In this document: piece by piece, positions 25,501-33,871 of the stretch
How positions within the stretch are numbered: the first letter of the stretch is position 1
Layout of the letters: each line of letters begins with the position of its first letter
DNA from: Seohaeicola sp024304985
GTDB lineage: Bacteria; Pseudomonadota; Alphaproteobacteria; Rhodobacterales; Rhodobacteraceae
Reading direction: 5' to 3'
Assembly: GCF_028802875.1 (NCBI RefSeq)
Contig: NZ_JARAMP010000001.1
Coordinates: 264,055-328,054 of the forward strand
DNA length: 64,000 bases
Position numbers and translations under genes: made by a program
Notes under the pieces: generated by a model
Seen by the model: only the letters and a program-made list of their open reading frames with translations
What the model was told of the DNA's origin: nothing
Databases searched by the model: none

Positions 25501-26703
25501 ATGCGTGACGCCGTTATCGTATCGACCGCCCGCACCCCCATCGGCAAAGCCTATCGCGGTGCTTTCAATGACACGCAAGGACAGGCCCTGATCGGCCATG
25601 CCATCACCCATGCGGTGCAACGCGCCGGGCTGACCGGCGCCGAGATCGAGGATGTGGTGATCGGTGCCGCCCTGCAGCAAGGCTCCACCGGTGGCAATAT
25701 CGCCCGTCAGGCCGCAATCCGCGCAGGGCTTCCCGTCACCGTGGCGGGCATGTCGCTGGATCGTCAGTGCGCGTCCGGCATGATGGCGATTGCGACCGCC
25801 GCCAAGCAGGTCATCACCGACGGGATGGAGATTGCCATCGGCGGCGGGGTGGAATCCATCAGCCTTGTGCAGAACGACAAGATGAACCGCTTCCGGATGG
25901 GCGATCCGTGGATCAAGGCGAATAAGCCGGCACTTTACATGTCGATGCTGGAAACCGCCGAAATGGTGGCCCGCCGCTATGGCGTGACGCGTGAAGAACA
26001 GGACGCCTATGCCTTGCAATCGCAGCAGCGCACGGCGGCGGCGCAAGCCGCAGGCAAGTTCGATGATGAGATCGTGCCCATGACCACCGTGATGAAGGTC
26101 ATGGACAAGGCGACAGGGGTCGTCAGCGATGTCGAGGTGACGCTGGACAAGGACGAGGGCAACCGCCCCTCCACCACCCTTGCCGATCTGCAAAAACTGG
26201 CCCCCGTGCACAAGGACGGCCTGGAGATCGCCACGGGCGATTTCATCACCGCAGGCAATGCCAGCCAGTTGTCGGACGGGGCCTCCGCCGCCGTGGTCAT
26301 GGAAGCGCGCGAGGCGGAACGGCGCGGGCTGTCGCCGCTGGGGCGTTATGTCGGCATGGCCGTGGCCGGGTGCGAGCCGGACGAAATGGGCATCGGTCCG
26401 GTCTTTGCCGTGCCGATCCTGCTCAAGAAATTCGGCCTCAAGATGGATGATATCGGCCTGTGGGAGCTGAACGAGGCCTTTGCCGTGCAGGTGCTCTATT
26501 CCCGCGACCGTCTGGGTATCCCGAACGAATTGCTGAACGTCAACGGCGGGGCGATCTCTATCGGCCACCCTTACGGCATGTCGGGGGCCCGCATGGTCGG
26601 CCACGCGCTTATCGAGGGGAAACGGCGCGGCGCAAAATACGTCGTCTGCACCATGTGCGTGGGCGGCGGCATGGGGGCGGCTGGCCTCTTCGAGGTGCTT
26701 TGA
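25501..26703 (+). CDS. Acetyl-CoA C-acyltransferase (thiolase)
   Basis: The 400-residue thiolase has the nucleophile Cys90 in SLDRQCASGMMAI, ELNEAFAVQ, His356 in SIGHPYGMSGARM and the second catalytic Cys386 in MCVGGGMGAAG. The length matches FadA-type degradative thiolases. It splits 3-ketoacyl-CoA with CoA to release acetyl-CoA (or propionyl-CoA) and a shortened acyl-CoA. It lies directly after the MFE-2-like hydratase and dehydrogenase genes and overlaps the next gene by one base (TGATG), so it completes a beta-oxidation round encoded in one operon. An AAAGGAAC ribosome site precedes its ATG. Confidence 0.93.
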   Translation: MRDAVIVSTARTPIGKAYRGAFNDTQGQALIGHAITHAVQRAGLTGAEIEDVVIGAALQQGSTGGNIARQAAIRAGLPVTVAGMSLDRQCASGMMAIATAAKQVITDGMEIAIGGGVESISLVQNDKMNRFRMGDPWIKANKPALYMSMLETAEMVARRYGVTREEQDAYALQSQQRTAAAQAAGKFDDEIVPMTTVMKVMDKATGVVSDVEVTLDKDEGNRPSTTLADLQKLAPVHKDGLEIATGDFITAGNASQLSDGASAAVVMEAREAERRGLSPLGRYVGMAVAGCEPDEMGIGPVFAVPILLKKFGLKMDDIGLWELNEAFAVQVLYSRDRLGIPNELLNVNGGAISIGHPYGMSGARMVGHALIEGKRRGAKYVVCTMCVGGGMGAAGLFEVL

Positions 26704-27686
26704 TGCGTCAGTTGCCCAAACAGTTGCAGGGGCTGCGGATTCCCGTTGTCGCCTCTCCGCTGTTCATCATCTCGAACCCCGATCTGGTCATCGCGCAATG
26801 CAAGGCGGGTATCGTGGGCAGTTTCCCCGCGCTGAATGCCCGCGAAAAGGAGGGCGAGCCGATCCTGCTGGAGGCGTGGCTGAAGCGGATCACCGAAGAG
26901 CTGGACCGCCACAACCAGTCAAACCCGGATTTCCCCGCCGCGCCCTTTGCGGTGAACCAGATCGTGCACCGCTCCAACGCGCGGCTGGAGCGGGATATCG
27001 AGATTTGCCACAAATGGAAGGTGCCGATCTGGATCACCAGCCTTGGGGCACGGGTCGAGGTCAATCAGGCCGCCCATGACTGCGGCGGGATCGCGCTGCA
27101 TGACATCATCAACAATCGCTTTGCGAAAAAGGCGATTGAAAAGGGGGCTGACGGGCTGATCGCGGTGGCCGCAGGCGCGGGCGGGCATGCGGGGGCGCAA
27201 TCGCCCCTCGCCCTGATCTCGGAGATCCGCGAATGGTTTGACGGGCCGGTATTGCTGTCGGGGGCGATTTCCACGGGCCGATCCATCCTTGCCGCGCAGG
27301 CGATGGGGGCCGATCTGGCCTATATCGGCTCGCCCTTCATCGCCACCGAAGAGGCGAATGCCGACGCCGCCTATAAACAGATGATCGTCGAGAGCGGGGC
27401 GGAGGATATCGTCTATTCCTCGCTGTTCACGGGCGTGCACGGCAATTACCTCAAACCGTCCATCCTGCGTGCGGGTATGGACCCGGACAATCTGGAAACA
27501 GCCGATGCCTCCTCCATGAACTTCGGCGAGGGCCGGTCCAAGCCGAAATCGTGGAAGGAAATCTGGGGTGCGGGGCAAGGGATCGGCGCGGTCAAGGCGG
27601 TAGTGCCCGCCCGTGCGCTGGTGGACAGGCTTGTCACGGAATACGCAGCGGCGAAGGCCGAGATGCGCGAGATCGTGAATGGCTGA
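26703..27686 (+). CDS. Nitronate monooxygenase family flavoprotein
   Basis: The 327-residue FMN-binding TIM barrel starts MRQLPKQLQGLRIPVVASPL and shows the class I nitronate monooxygenase / 2-nitropropane dioxygenase pattern. Visible elements are the GIVGSFPALNAR segment, GADGLIAVAAGAGGHAGAQS (flavin phosphate region and active-site His) and GSPFIATEEANADAAYK. Family members oxidise nitronates, but homologues in acyl-CoA operons are widespread and their role is not settled; some may act as enoyl reductases or isomerases. It overlaps the thiolase by one base and the histidine phosphatase by eight. The nitronate activity is therefore only a family label here. Confidence 0.82.
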   Translation: MRQLPKQLQGLRIPVVASPLFIISNPDLVIAQCKAGIVGSFPALNAREKEGEPILLEAWLKRITEELDRHNQSNPDFPAAPFAVNQIVHRSNARLERDIEICHKWKVPIWITSLGARVEVNQAAHDCGGIALHDIINNRFAKKAIEKGADGLIAVAAGAGGHAGAQSPLALISEIREWFDGPVLLSGAISTGRSILAAQAMGADLAYIGSPFIATEEANADAAYKQMIVESGAEDIVYSSLFTGVHGNYLKPSILRAGMDPDNLETADASSMNFGEGRSKPKSWKEIWGAGQGIGAVKAVVPARALVDRLVTEYAAAKAEMREIVNG

Positions 27687-28344
27687 ACTTTGGCTGATCC
27701 GTCACGCGCAGGCCAGTTTCGGTGCTGCTGACTATGACAAGCTGTCCGATCTGGGGCATGAGCAGTCGCGCGAACTGGGTCTGGCGCTCAAGGCGCTGGG
27801 GGCCAGTCCCGACGCGGTGTTCATCGGCGCGCAACGGCGGCACCGCGAGACGTGGGAGGGGATCAACACCGCGCTGGGTTTCCCGACCGCCCCCGGTATC
27901 CTGCCCGGATTCAACGAGTTTGACTTCGGTGGCCTTCTGAACGCGCGCTATCGCGGGCAGGAAAGGCCCAAGGATCTGCACACCGACCGCCGCCTGCATT
28001 TCAAGATGCTGCGCGAGACGGTTCTGGAATGGCAAACGGGTGCCATCATCGACCCGCCCGAACCCTATGACGCCTTTGTTGCCCGCGTCCGCGACGCCCG
28101 CGCGCAGGCGACCGCAGGTGAAAACGAACAGGTGATCGTCGTGACCTCGGGCGGGGCCATCGGGCAGACAGTGGCCGAGGTGATGGGCGCCCCCGCCGAT
28201 GCGATGATCCGGCTGCAACTCCAGATCAAGAACTGTTCATTGTGCCGGATCGTGGTCACGCCGCGCGGTGAACATCTGGGCACGTTCAACGAGACCCCGC
28301 ATATCACGGCCGCCAATGCTGCGCGGCTGCTGACCTATAGCTGA
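27679..28344 (+). CDS. Histidine phosphatase family protein
   Basis: The 221-residue protein starts MAELWLIRHAQASFGAADYD. The RHA motif carries the phosphorylated His9, and GHEQSRELG and VVTSGGAIGQ follow in the positions of the histidine phosphatase (phosphoglycerate mutase) fold. It probably hydrolyses a phosphate ester. It overlaps the nitronate monooxygenase gene by eight bases and is followed 15 bases later by a small-molecule kinase of the ACAD10/11 type. A phosphatase next to a kinase in a lipid catabolic operon is notable: it could recycle a phosphorylated dead-end acyl-CoA or hydrolyse a side product. That idea is speculative. Confidence 0.85.
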   Translation: MAELWLIRHAQASFGAADYDKLSDLGHEQSRELGLALKALGASPDAVFIGAQRRHRETWEGINTALGFPTAPGILPGFNEFDFGGLLNARYRGQERPKDLHTDRRLHFKMLRETVLEWQTGAIIDPPEPYDAFVARVRDARAQATAGENEQVIVVTSGGAIGQTVAEVMGAPADAMIRLQLQIKNCSLCRIVVTPRGEHLGTFNETPHITAANAARLLTYS

Positions 28345-28359
28345 GGAAAGGACAGGGCC

Positions 28360-29394
28360 ATGACCACCCATGCCGCCGCACAGCTGGATACCGAGGCCGT
28401 CGCCCGCTGGCTGACGGATCACCTGCCGGGCTTTGCAGGCCCAATCACAGCCGAGAAATTCGCAGGCGGGCAAAGCAACCCGACCTTTCGGTTGATCACA
28501 CCCAACGCGCGTTATGTGCTGCGGCGCAAACCGCCGGGGATTTTGCTGAAATCCGCCCATGCGGTGGAACGCGAATTCCGCGTACAGCAGGCACTGGCTG
28601 GCAGCGATGTGCCCGTCGCCCGGATGCATGTACTGTGCGAGGACGACAGCGTCATCGGGTCGGCCTTCTATGTGATGGACGAGGTGGATGGCCGCCATTT
28701 CGACGATCCGCGCCTGCCCGAATTGCCCGTGCCAGACCGTCGCGCCGTGCAGGACGAGATGAACCGCGTGCTCGCCGCGATCCATTCCGTCGATCTCAAG
28801 GCAACGGGGCTGGACGACTACGGCCCCGAAGGCAATTATTACCGCCGCCAGATCGACCGCTGGACCAAGCAATACCGCGCCTCGGAAATGGATCACATCC
28901 AACCGATGGAAGAGTTGATCGCATGGCTGGATACCAATATTCCCCCCGATGACGGGCAGCGCACGCTGGTGCATGGGGATTATCGCATCGACAACATGCT
29001 GTTCGCCAAGGACCACCCCGCCTGTCTGGCGGTGCTGGATTGGGAACTGTCGACCACGGGCCACCCCTATGCGGACCTTGCCGCCGTGCTGATGCAATGG
29101 GCGATGCCGCCGGGCAATGAGGGGCGCGGGCTGGCGGGTGTGGACCGCGTGGCAGAAGGGCTGATGTCGGATCAGGATTTCATCGCCGCCTATTGCGCGC
29201 GGCGCGGGATACCCATGATCGACAGCTTCGGCTTCTATCTGGCCTTCGCGTTCTTCCGTATGGGCAGCATCCTGCAAGGGGTGCTGAAACGGGCGGTGGA
29301 TGGCAATGCCTCGAACCCGGAACGGGCCCGCAAACTGGGGAGTTTCGTTCCCATGTTCGCCCAAAGCGGGCTGGATGCCGCGCGGAAAGGATGA
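28360..29394 (+). CDS. Phosphotransferase of the ACAD10/ACAD11 and LvaA type
   Basis: The 344-residue protein has the aminoglycoside-phosphotransferase (APH) kinase fold. It shows the glycine-rich loop FAGGQSNPTF, Lys57 in YVLRRKPPG followed by SAHAVEREF, the catalytic loop HGDYRIDNM (His205, Asp207, Asn212) and the metal-binding Asp227 in LDWELSTTGHP. The RRKPPG..SAHAVEREF stretch is typical of the kinase domain fused to acyl-CoA dehydrogenases in human ACAD10/11 and of bacterial LvaA. LvaA phosphorylates 4-hydroxyvaleryl-CoA in levulinate catabolism. Here it is in one operon with an acyl-CoA dehydrogenase pair, hydratase, dehydrogenases and thiolase. A 4-hydroxyacyl-CoA kinase role is the best hypothesis. 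It overlaps the thioesterase gene by four bases. Confidence 0.83.
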   Translation: MTTHAAAQLDTEAVARWLTDHLPGFAGPITAEKFAGGQSNPTFRLITPNARYVLRRKPPGILLKSAHAVEREFRVQQALAGSDVPVARMHVLCEDDSVIGSAFYVMDEVDGRHFDDPRLPELPVPDRRAVQDEMNRVLAAIHSVDLKATGLDDYGPEGNYYRRQIDRWTKQYRASEMDHIQPMEELIAWLDTNIPPDDGQRTLVHGDYRIDNMLFAKDHPACLAVLDWELSTTGHPYADLAAVLMQWAMPPGNEGRGLAGVDRVAEGLMSDQDFIAAYCARRGIPMIDSFGFYLAFAFFRMGSILQGVLKRAVDGNASNPERARKLGSFVPMFAQSGLDAARKG

Positions 29395-29804
29395 CCATGA
29401 CCGAACTGAACCCCGCGCTGGTGGAAGACGCCTACCCCCTGCAAGCGCATCTGGGCTTTGTCATGACCGGCTGGGCCAAGGGCTACAGCCGCTTTGAACT
29501 CCCGCTGGAGCCGTTCCTGATGAACCGCTACGGCATCCCTCATGGCGGGGTGCATGCCATGCTGCTGGACACGGTGATGGGGTTCAGCGGCAGCTATACC
29601 GGCGATCCCGCCGACAAGCAGATGGCGATGACCCTGTCGATGACCGTCAACTATCTGGGTCAGGCGCAGGGGGACCGGCTGATCGGCGAAGGCCGCGTGA
29701 CGGGCGGGGGGCGCAAGACCTTTTTTGCCGAGGGCAAGATCACCGACACCACCGGCACCACAATCGCCACAGCCACGGGCGTGTTCCGCATTCGCGGACG
29801 TTGA
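29391..29804 (+). CDS. PaaI family hot-dog thioesterase
   Basis: The 137-residue protein has the PaaI-type core NRYGIPHGGVHAMLLDTVMG, with the HGG turn and the acidic residue of the catalytic helix, then MTVNYLGQAQGDRLIGEGRV and a C-terminal ATATGVFRIRG strand. It hydrolyses acyl-CoA thioesters and may release CoA from a stalled intermediate. The ATG at 29391 overlaps the kinase stop codon; a second ATG six bases later is equally possible. It is the penultimate gene of the operon. The preferred acyl group is unknown. Confidence 0.87.
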   Translation: MTMTELNPALVEDAYPLQAHLGFVMTGWAKGYSRFELPLEPFLMNRYGIPHGGVHAMLLDTVMGFSGSYTGDPADKQMAMTLSMTVNYLGQAQGDRLIGEGRVTGGGRKTFFAEGKITDTTGTTIATATGVFRIRGR

Positions 29805-29871
29805 CTGACACATTGACAGACCAAAGATGCGCGGCCCGCACCGGACCCGCAGCACATGAAGGAGATCACGA

Positions 29872-30915
29872 ATGACTGAGATGATGAACCGCATCGCCCT
29901 GGCCCGCCGCCCCAGCGGATCTCCGGTGCCCGAGGATTTCCGCTTTGAAAAGGCCCCCATTCCCACGCCCGGCGAGGGCGAGGTACTGGTCAAGGTGATG
30001 TATATGTCACTGGACCCCTACATGCGCGGCCGCATGGATGATGCCAAATCCTATGCCAAACCCGTGCCCATCGGCGGCACGATGGAAGGCGGTGCTGTGG
30101 GCGAGGTGATCGCCTCGAACAGCGCGCATTTCAAACCGGGCGACATTGCCTTCGGGATGTTCGGCTGGGCCAGCCATGGCTGCCTGCCGGGGCGCGAATT
30201 GCGCAAGCTTGACCCGGCCCATGGTCCGGTCACGGCGGCACTTGGGGTGCTGGGGATGCCCGGTTTCACCGGCTGGTTCGGCCTGACGGAATATGGCAAG
30301 CCCAAGGAGGGCGAGACGCTGGTCGTGGCCGCCGCAACAGGCCCGGTCGGGTCGATGGTCGGCCAGATCGCCAAGGCGCGCGGCCTGCGCACCGTGGGTA
30401 TCGCGGGCGGGGCCGACAAGTGCAAGTTGGCGGTCGAGAAGTTCGGCTTCGATGCCTGCCTCGACCACCGCGCCTATGCCGATGGCAAGGAAATGCGCGC
30501 CGCCTTGGCGGAAGCCTGCCCCAAGGGGATCGACATCTATTTCGAGAACGTCGGCGGCAAGGTTCTGGAAGGGGTGATCTCCCTGATGAACGTGGGCGCG
30601 CGCATCCCTGTCTGCGGCATGATCAGCTGGTATGATCTGGGCGGTCTGGGCGGGGGCAGCGACAGCCCCGGCAAGGACAACCTGCCCAAACTCTGGCGCA
30701 CGATCCTTGTGAACCGGATGCATGTGCATGGCTTCATCATCTCGGACCATTTCGACCATTTCCCCGCCTTCCTGTCGGAAGTGGGGCCGATGGTCGCCAA
30801 AGGCCGGATCGCCGTGCAGGAAGACATCACCGAAGGGCTGGAGAACGCCCCCGCCGCCTTCATGCGGATGCTGAAGGGCGGGAACTTCGGCAAGGCCATC
30901 GTGAAAGTCGACTGA
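29872..30915 (+). CDS. NADP-dependent oxidoreductase (prostaglandin reductase / CurA-like MDR)
   Basis: The 347-residue zinc-free MDR protein belongs to the leukotriene B4 12-hydroxydehydrogenase branch. It has VMYMSLDPYMRGRM in the N-terminal domain, the NADP-binding AAATGPVGSMVGQIAKARG, GIDIYFENVGGKVLEGVI and the branch-specific CGMISWY segment. Such enzymes reduce the carbon-carbon double bond of alpha,beta-unsaturated ketones or aldehydes with NADPH. It is preceded by GAAGGAGATCACGA and ends 57 bases before an intrinsic terminator, so it is the last gene of the long plus-strand operon. It may reduce an enone formed from the hydroxylated acyl chain or detoxify reactive side products. Confidence 0.9.
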   Translation: MTEMMNRIALARRPSGSPVPEDFRFEKAPIPTPGEGEVLVKVMYMSLDPYMRGRMDDAKSYAKPVPIGGTMEGGAVGEVIASNSAHFKPGDIAFGMFGWASHGCLPGRELRKLDPAHGPVTAALGVLGMPGFTGWFGLTEYGKPKEGETLVVAAATGPVGSMVGQIAKARGLRTVGIAGGADKCKLAVEKFGFDACLDHRAYADGKEMRAALAEACPKGIDIYFENVGGKVLEGVISLMNVGARIPVCGMISWYDLGGLGGGSDSPGKDNLPKLWRTILVNRMHVHGFIISDHFDHFPAFLSEVGPMVAKGRIAVQEDITEGLENAPAAFMRMLKGGNFGKAIVKVD

Positions 30916-30916
30916 T

Positions 30917-30972
30917 CCGCCGGGTGTCAAGGGCGGAAGCCTCCGGCGGGGATATTTGAGGCAAAAAGAAGG
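30917..30972 (-). repeat. Short interspersed repeat, copy C (reverse orientation)
   Basis: Read on the minus strand, 30971-30953 is CTTCTTTTTGCCTCAAATA, matching the repeat core. A CCGCCGG/CCGGCGG stem (30917-30923 and 30943-30949) sits beside it. It lies between the end of the acyl-CoA operon and its terminator. Confidence 0.65.
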
Positions 30973-31000
30973 GGGGCGGCCTTGTCGGGTCGCCCCTTTT
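30973..31000 (+). terminator. Intrinsic terminator of the acyl-CoA operon
   Basis: GGGGCG (30973-30978) and CGCCCC (30991-30996) pair, with inner CC/GG pairing, and are followed by TTTT on the plus strand. It lies 57 bases after the MDR stop and two bases before the end of the convergent exporter gene, so it ends the plus-strand transcript. Confidence 0.75.
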
Positions 31001-31001
31001 G

Positions 31002-31991
31002 TCATTCCGGCTGGCAGATCTCGTCCGCGCGTATGGCGCGGATGGTGCGCAGGAGCAACGCCGCGATGATCACCAGCAGGACACCAGCCAGCACCGTGCC
31101 GAACAGGTGATGCGCCGCCGAACCGGTCTTGTCGGCATAGAGGAAACTGGCCACCGTCACGGCGGCAAAGGGAAAGGACAGCGCCCAGAAGGACAGCGCG
31201 AAGGGCAGTTTCACGATGCGCGGCAGTTGCACGGCGACCAGCAAGGTGAAGAGATAGGCCCCGTTCATCAGGATGCGCGCAAAGGCGTCGATCTGGCCCG
31301 TCAGGTGGAACCACGCCAGAAAGCCCACGGCAGGCGGCGCGATCAGGATCACCAGCGTTGGCTGCAACCGCCCCGGCATCGGGTCGTGAAAGATCAGCCG
31401 GTTCATCACCAGCGTCAGCAACACGATCCAGAAGATCAGTCCGACCGACAGGAAATACCAGCTGATCTCGGTATAGCCCATCTGCACACCCGCGATCGGC
31501 ACGATCACATTTCCCACCGCCGGGATGAACCATGCTGGCGACAGATGCGGCGTCTGAAACGCCCGGTGCCCGATCCAGCCCGAGATGACGGCGATGGTCA
31601 ACATCCCTTGAATGACCATCCCGAACAGCCACAACGGCTCGGCCACAGCGGGTGCCCGCGACAGGGTCAGCGTGGAGATCAGCAGCAGCGAGATCGAGAT
31701 GGCCGGAAAAAAGGCCAGCCGCACGGGATGGTTCCACTCTGCCCGCACCGCCGCCGGATAGCGCAGCGCCTTGAGTGCGTAGAGAACCGCGACGGCACCA
31801 AAAATCAGAATCGCCGATCCATAGGCAAGGTCGGACCCCCATGACGCCAGACCGTAGGCCCGCTCGACCGCTTGCAAGGCCAGAGACAGGCCCGTCATGC
31901 CCATCACGATGGCAAAGAACGTGACGGGAAAATGCTCCAGCCGGCTGTGTGTGGCGGGGGACACCGCTTTTGCCTGCGTGATGTCGGTCAT
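31002..31991 (-). CDS. TDT family transporter (TehA/SLAC1/Ssu1-like)
   Basis: The 329-residue protein has about ten hydrophobic segments. It starts with SRLEHFPVTFFAIVMGMTGL, the typical TDT-family first helix, and contains SPAWFIPAVGNVIVPIAG. The family holds TehA, plant SLAC1 anion channels, the malate carrier Mae1 and the sulfite exporter Ssu1. It is the third gene after a sulfide:quinone oxidoreductase and a small membrane protein on the same strand. A role in exporting sulfite or a related anion made during sulfide oxidation is therefore plausible. Tellurite resistance would be only a historical family label. Confidence 0.85.
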   Translation of the reverse strand: MTDITQAKAVSPATHSRLEHFPVTFFAIVMGMTGLSLALQAVERAYGLASWGSDLAYGSAILIFGAVAVLYALKALRYPAAVRAEWNHPVRLAFFPAISISLLLISTLTLSRAPAVAEPLWLFGMVIQGMLTIAVISGWIGHRAFQTPHLSPAWFIPAVGNVIVPIAGVQMGYTEISWYFLSVGLIFWIVLLTLVMNRLIFHDPMPGRLQPTLVILIAPPAVGFLAWFHLTGQIDAFARILMNGAYLFTLLVAVQLPRIVKLPFALSFWALSFPFAAVTVASFLYADKTGSAAHHLFGTVLAGVLLVIIAALLLRTIRAIRADEICQPE

Positions 31992-32052
31992 GGTCTGAGT
32001 CTTTCTGTTCTGCGCCTGTTGCGGCGCAAGACAACAGTTTGGCGCGGGAATG

Positions 32053-32424
32053 TCACGACCTTCCCGACACAGGGGTGCCCTGACGCCCCTGCATCAGCGC
32101 CTGCGCGGTATAGACAAGGATCGCAATCCCCACCGCACCGGCCGCCGCGACACCCAGCAGAACGATCACGTCAATCGGCCCGCCGATATCATGGAACCCG
32201 GAACTGGTGATCCATTGCACGAACAACACCGCCGCCACCGCGCCAAAGGGCATGGCCAACTGCGCCAGCAGGAATTTCCGCATCGACATGGCACGGTCGC
32301 GGATCAGCACATAGAGATAGGCCAGCGTGATGACCACGGCGACCGCCACCATGGCCCAGAACAGGCCACGTCCGAACATTTCCTCGAACACGGCCAGCAG
32401 GGTCTCGAATGTGAGCTCTTTCAT
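32053..32424 (-). CDS. Small integral membrane protein (DUF5368-like)
   Basis: The 123-residue protein starts MKELTFETLLAVFEEMFGRG. It has three predicted membrane segments: AMVAVAVVITLAYLYVLI, LAMPFGAVAAVLFVQWI and VIVLLGVAAAGAVGIAILVY. I believe it fits the DUF5368 group of small proteobacterial membrane proteins, but the match is from memory and should be treated as tentative. No catalytic residues or cysteines are seen. It follows the sulfide:quinone oxidoreductase gene by 15 bases and precedes the TDT transporter by 61, so it probably belongs to the same sulfide response unit. It could be an accessory subunit of the oxidoreductase or the transporter. Confidence 0.7.
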   Translation of the reverse strand: MKELTFETLLAVFEEMFGRGLFWAMVAVAVVITLAYLYVLIRDRAMSMRKFLLAQLAMPFGAVAAVLFVQWITSSGFHDIGGPIDVIVLLGVAAAGAVGIAILVYTAQALMQGRQGTPVSGRS

Positions 32425-32439
32425 CGTCGTGATCCTTTC

Positions 32440-33759
32440 TCAGGCCTTGCCGCGCAGCATGGCGTTATAGGTGGCTTTCAGCGCGACTTCCTTCATCAGC
32501 CAGCTGATCCACAGCTCTTCCAGCGGAGCGATGATGCCGGGGAAGCTGGGCACAAGGTTGTTGTTGTAATCAAACTCGACCAGCATCGCGCGCCCCACAC
32601 GCGTAATCAGCGGGCAGGAGGTATAGCCGTCATAGGCGGCGGTGCCGTCCTTGCCTTCGATCTGGGCTGTCAGATGGTCCTCGACCACCGGCACCTGCCA
32701 TTTGACCGAGGCCGCCGTCTTGCCCTTGGGCACGCCCGCCACATCACCCAGCGCGAAGACATTGGCATAGCGCACATGACGCAGGGTCTTCATATCGGCC
32801 TCGACCCACCCCTGATCCTGCCATTTGTCGGCCCATGGCAGCGGCGAGTTGCGCACCACCTCGGGCGCGCGCTGCGGCGGGATCACGTTGATGAAATCAT
32901 AGGGCAGGTCCTTGTCCCCATCGGGCGTGGTGAAGGTGGCCAGCTTCCGGCCCGGATCAATCGCCTTCATCACATGGTCATGCACCACGGCGACGTCGCG
33001 ATCGGCAAACAGCATCCGCACCTTCTCGCTGACAATGGGCACACCGAACAGCGCCTTGTTGTTGGCGGCATAGGTGATCTCGACCTTGCCACGATTGCCC
33101 TTCTTGCGGGCAAAATCATCGGTCAGGAAGGTGTATTTCAGCGGCGCGCCCGCGCATTTCATCTCGGTCGCGGGGCGGGTGAAGAGGGCCTGCCCGCCCT
33201 CTTCGGTGAAACGGTCCATGGCCGCCCATGTCTTGGCGGCATAGTCAGGCCCGGCATAGACGGCGCCGATGCCGTTCTGCCCCACCATATCCAGAGAGAA
33301 GCCTTCGATCCCGGCCCAATCAAGTGTCAGGCCGGTTGCGACGACAAGGAAATCATAAGGAACCGCCTGACCCGAGGCCGTCACCACACGGTTGCCCTCG
33401 GGGTCGATCTCGGCGGCATATTCGGCGATCAATGTCGCCTCTTTCGGTAGCCAGTCAGTCGTGCCGGACACGGAATATCCCGCCGGTTTCAGACCTGCGG
33501 CAATCAGGGTGAAACCGGGCTGATACCAATGCTCGGGCCGACCGTCGATCAGGGTGATCTGCGCGCCGTCAAGCCGCGTGACCAGACGATTGGCCAGCGC
33601 GGCACCGCCCGCGCCTGCGCCAAGGATCACGATCCGCGCGCCGGTCTTGATCCGCGCGGCCTGCACGGGTGCGCCGGATGTGGCCATGAAGGCAGCGGCC
33701 CCACCGGCAAGGCCAAGAAAAGCGCGACGCGAGGCGCGCAACTGGGTTGATTCTGACAT
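32440..33759 (-). CDS. sqr: Sulfide:quinone oxidoreductase, type II-like, with Tat signal
   Basis: The 439-residue FAD protein starts with a twin-arginine signal (SRRAFLGLAGGAAAFM, cleavage near VQA). It is followed by the FAD-binding VILGAGAGGAALANRL. The two active-site cysteine contexts of type II (mitochondrial-like) enzymes are present: EMKCAGAPLKYTFL and YDGYTSCPLITRVGRAML. FALGDVAGVPKGKTAAS binds the flavin ribityl chain. It oxidises sulfide to polysulfide or sulfane sulfur and passes electrons to quinone. A Tat signal would place it on the periplasmic side. I chose the ATG at 33759, twelve residues inside the longer frame. An inverted repeat with arms TATGC/GCATA and an 8-base spacer lies just upstream. 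Confidence 0.88.
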   Translation of the reverse strand: MSESTQLRASRRAFLGLAGGAAAFMATSGAPVQAARIKTGARIVILGAGAGGAALANRLVTRLDGAQITLIDGRPEHWYQPGFTLIAAGLKPAGYSVSGTTDWLPKEATLIAEYAAEIDPEGNRVVTASGQAVPYDFLVVATGLTLDWAGIEGFSLDMVGQNGIGAVYAGPDYAAKTWAAMDRFTEEGGQALFTRPATEMKCAGAPLKYTFLTDDFARKKGNRGKVEITYAANNKALFGVPIVSEKVRMLFADRDVAVVHDHVMKAIDPGRKLATFTTPDGDKDLPYDFINVIPPQRAPEVVRNSPLPWADKWQDQGWVEADMKTLRHVRYANVFALGDVAGVPKGKTAASVKWQVPVVEDHLTAQIEGKDGTAAYDGYTSCPLITRVGRAMLVEFDYNNNLVPSFPGIIAPLEELWISWLMKEVALKATYNAMLRGKA

Positions 33760-33774
33760 GGGGTCCTCCTGATA

Positions 33775-33792
33775 TATGCGTATTTTGGCATA
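33775..33792. promoter_or_regulatory. Inverted repeat upstream of sqr
   Basis: TATGC-N8-GCATA begins 16 bases upstream of the sqr start codon. ArsR-type sulfide regulators (BigR/SqrR) bind dyads of similar geometry (ATTC-N8-GAAT), so it may be a sulfide-responsive operator. No ArsR gene is in the window, and the half-site sequence differs from the published one. Confidence 0.35.
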
Positions 33793-33871
33793 CATTCGGA
33801 AAGACGGATTTGAGATGGATCAAATTCGGCAGGCGACCGCCCGGATTTTCGTGCTCCGGGCGGCCCTGCAA

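Noticed and set aside
30007..32034. 675-codon minus-strand frame spanning the MDR gene and the TDT transporter
   Set aside because: It crosses a terminator and two genes in other frames and has a low-complexity composition; the TDT and MDR proteins explain this DNA.
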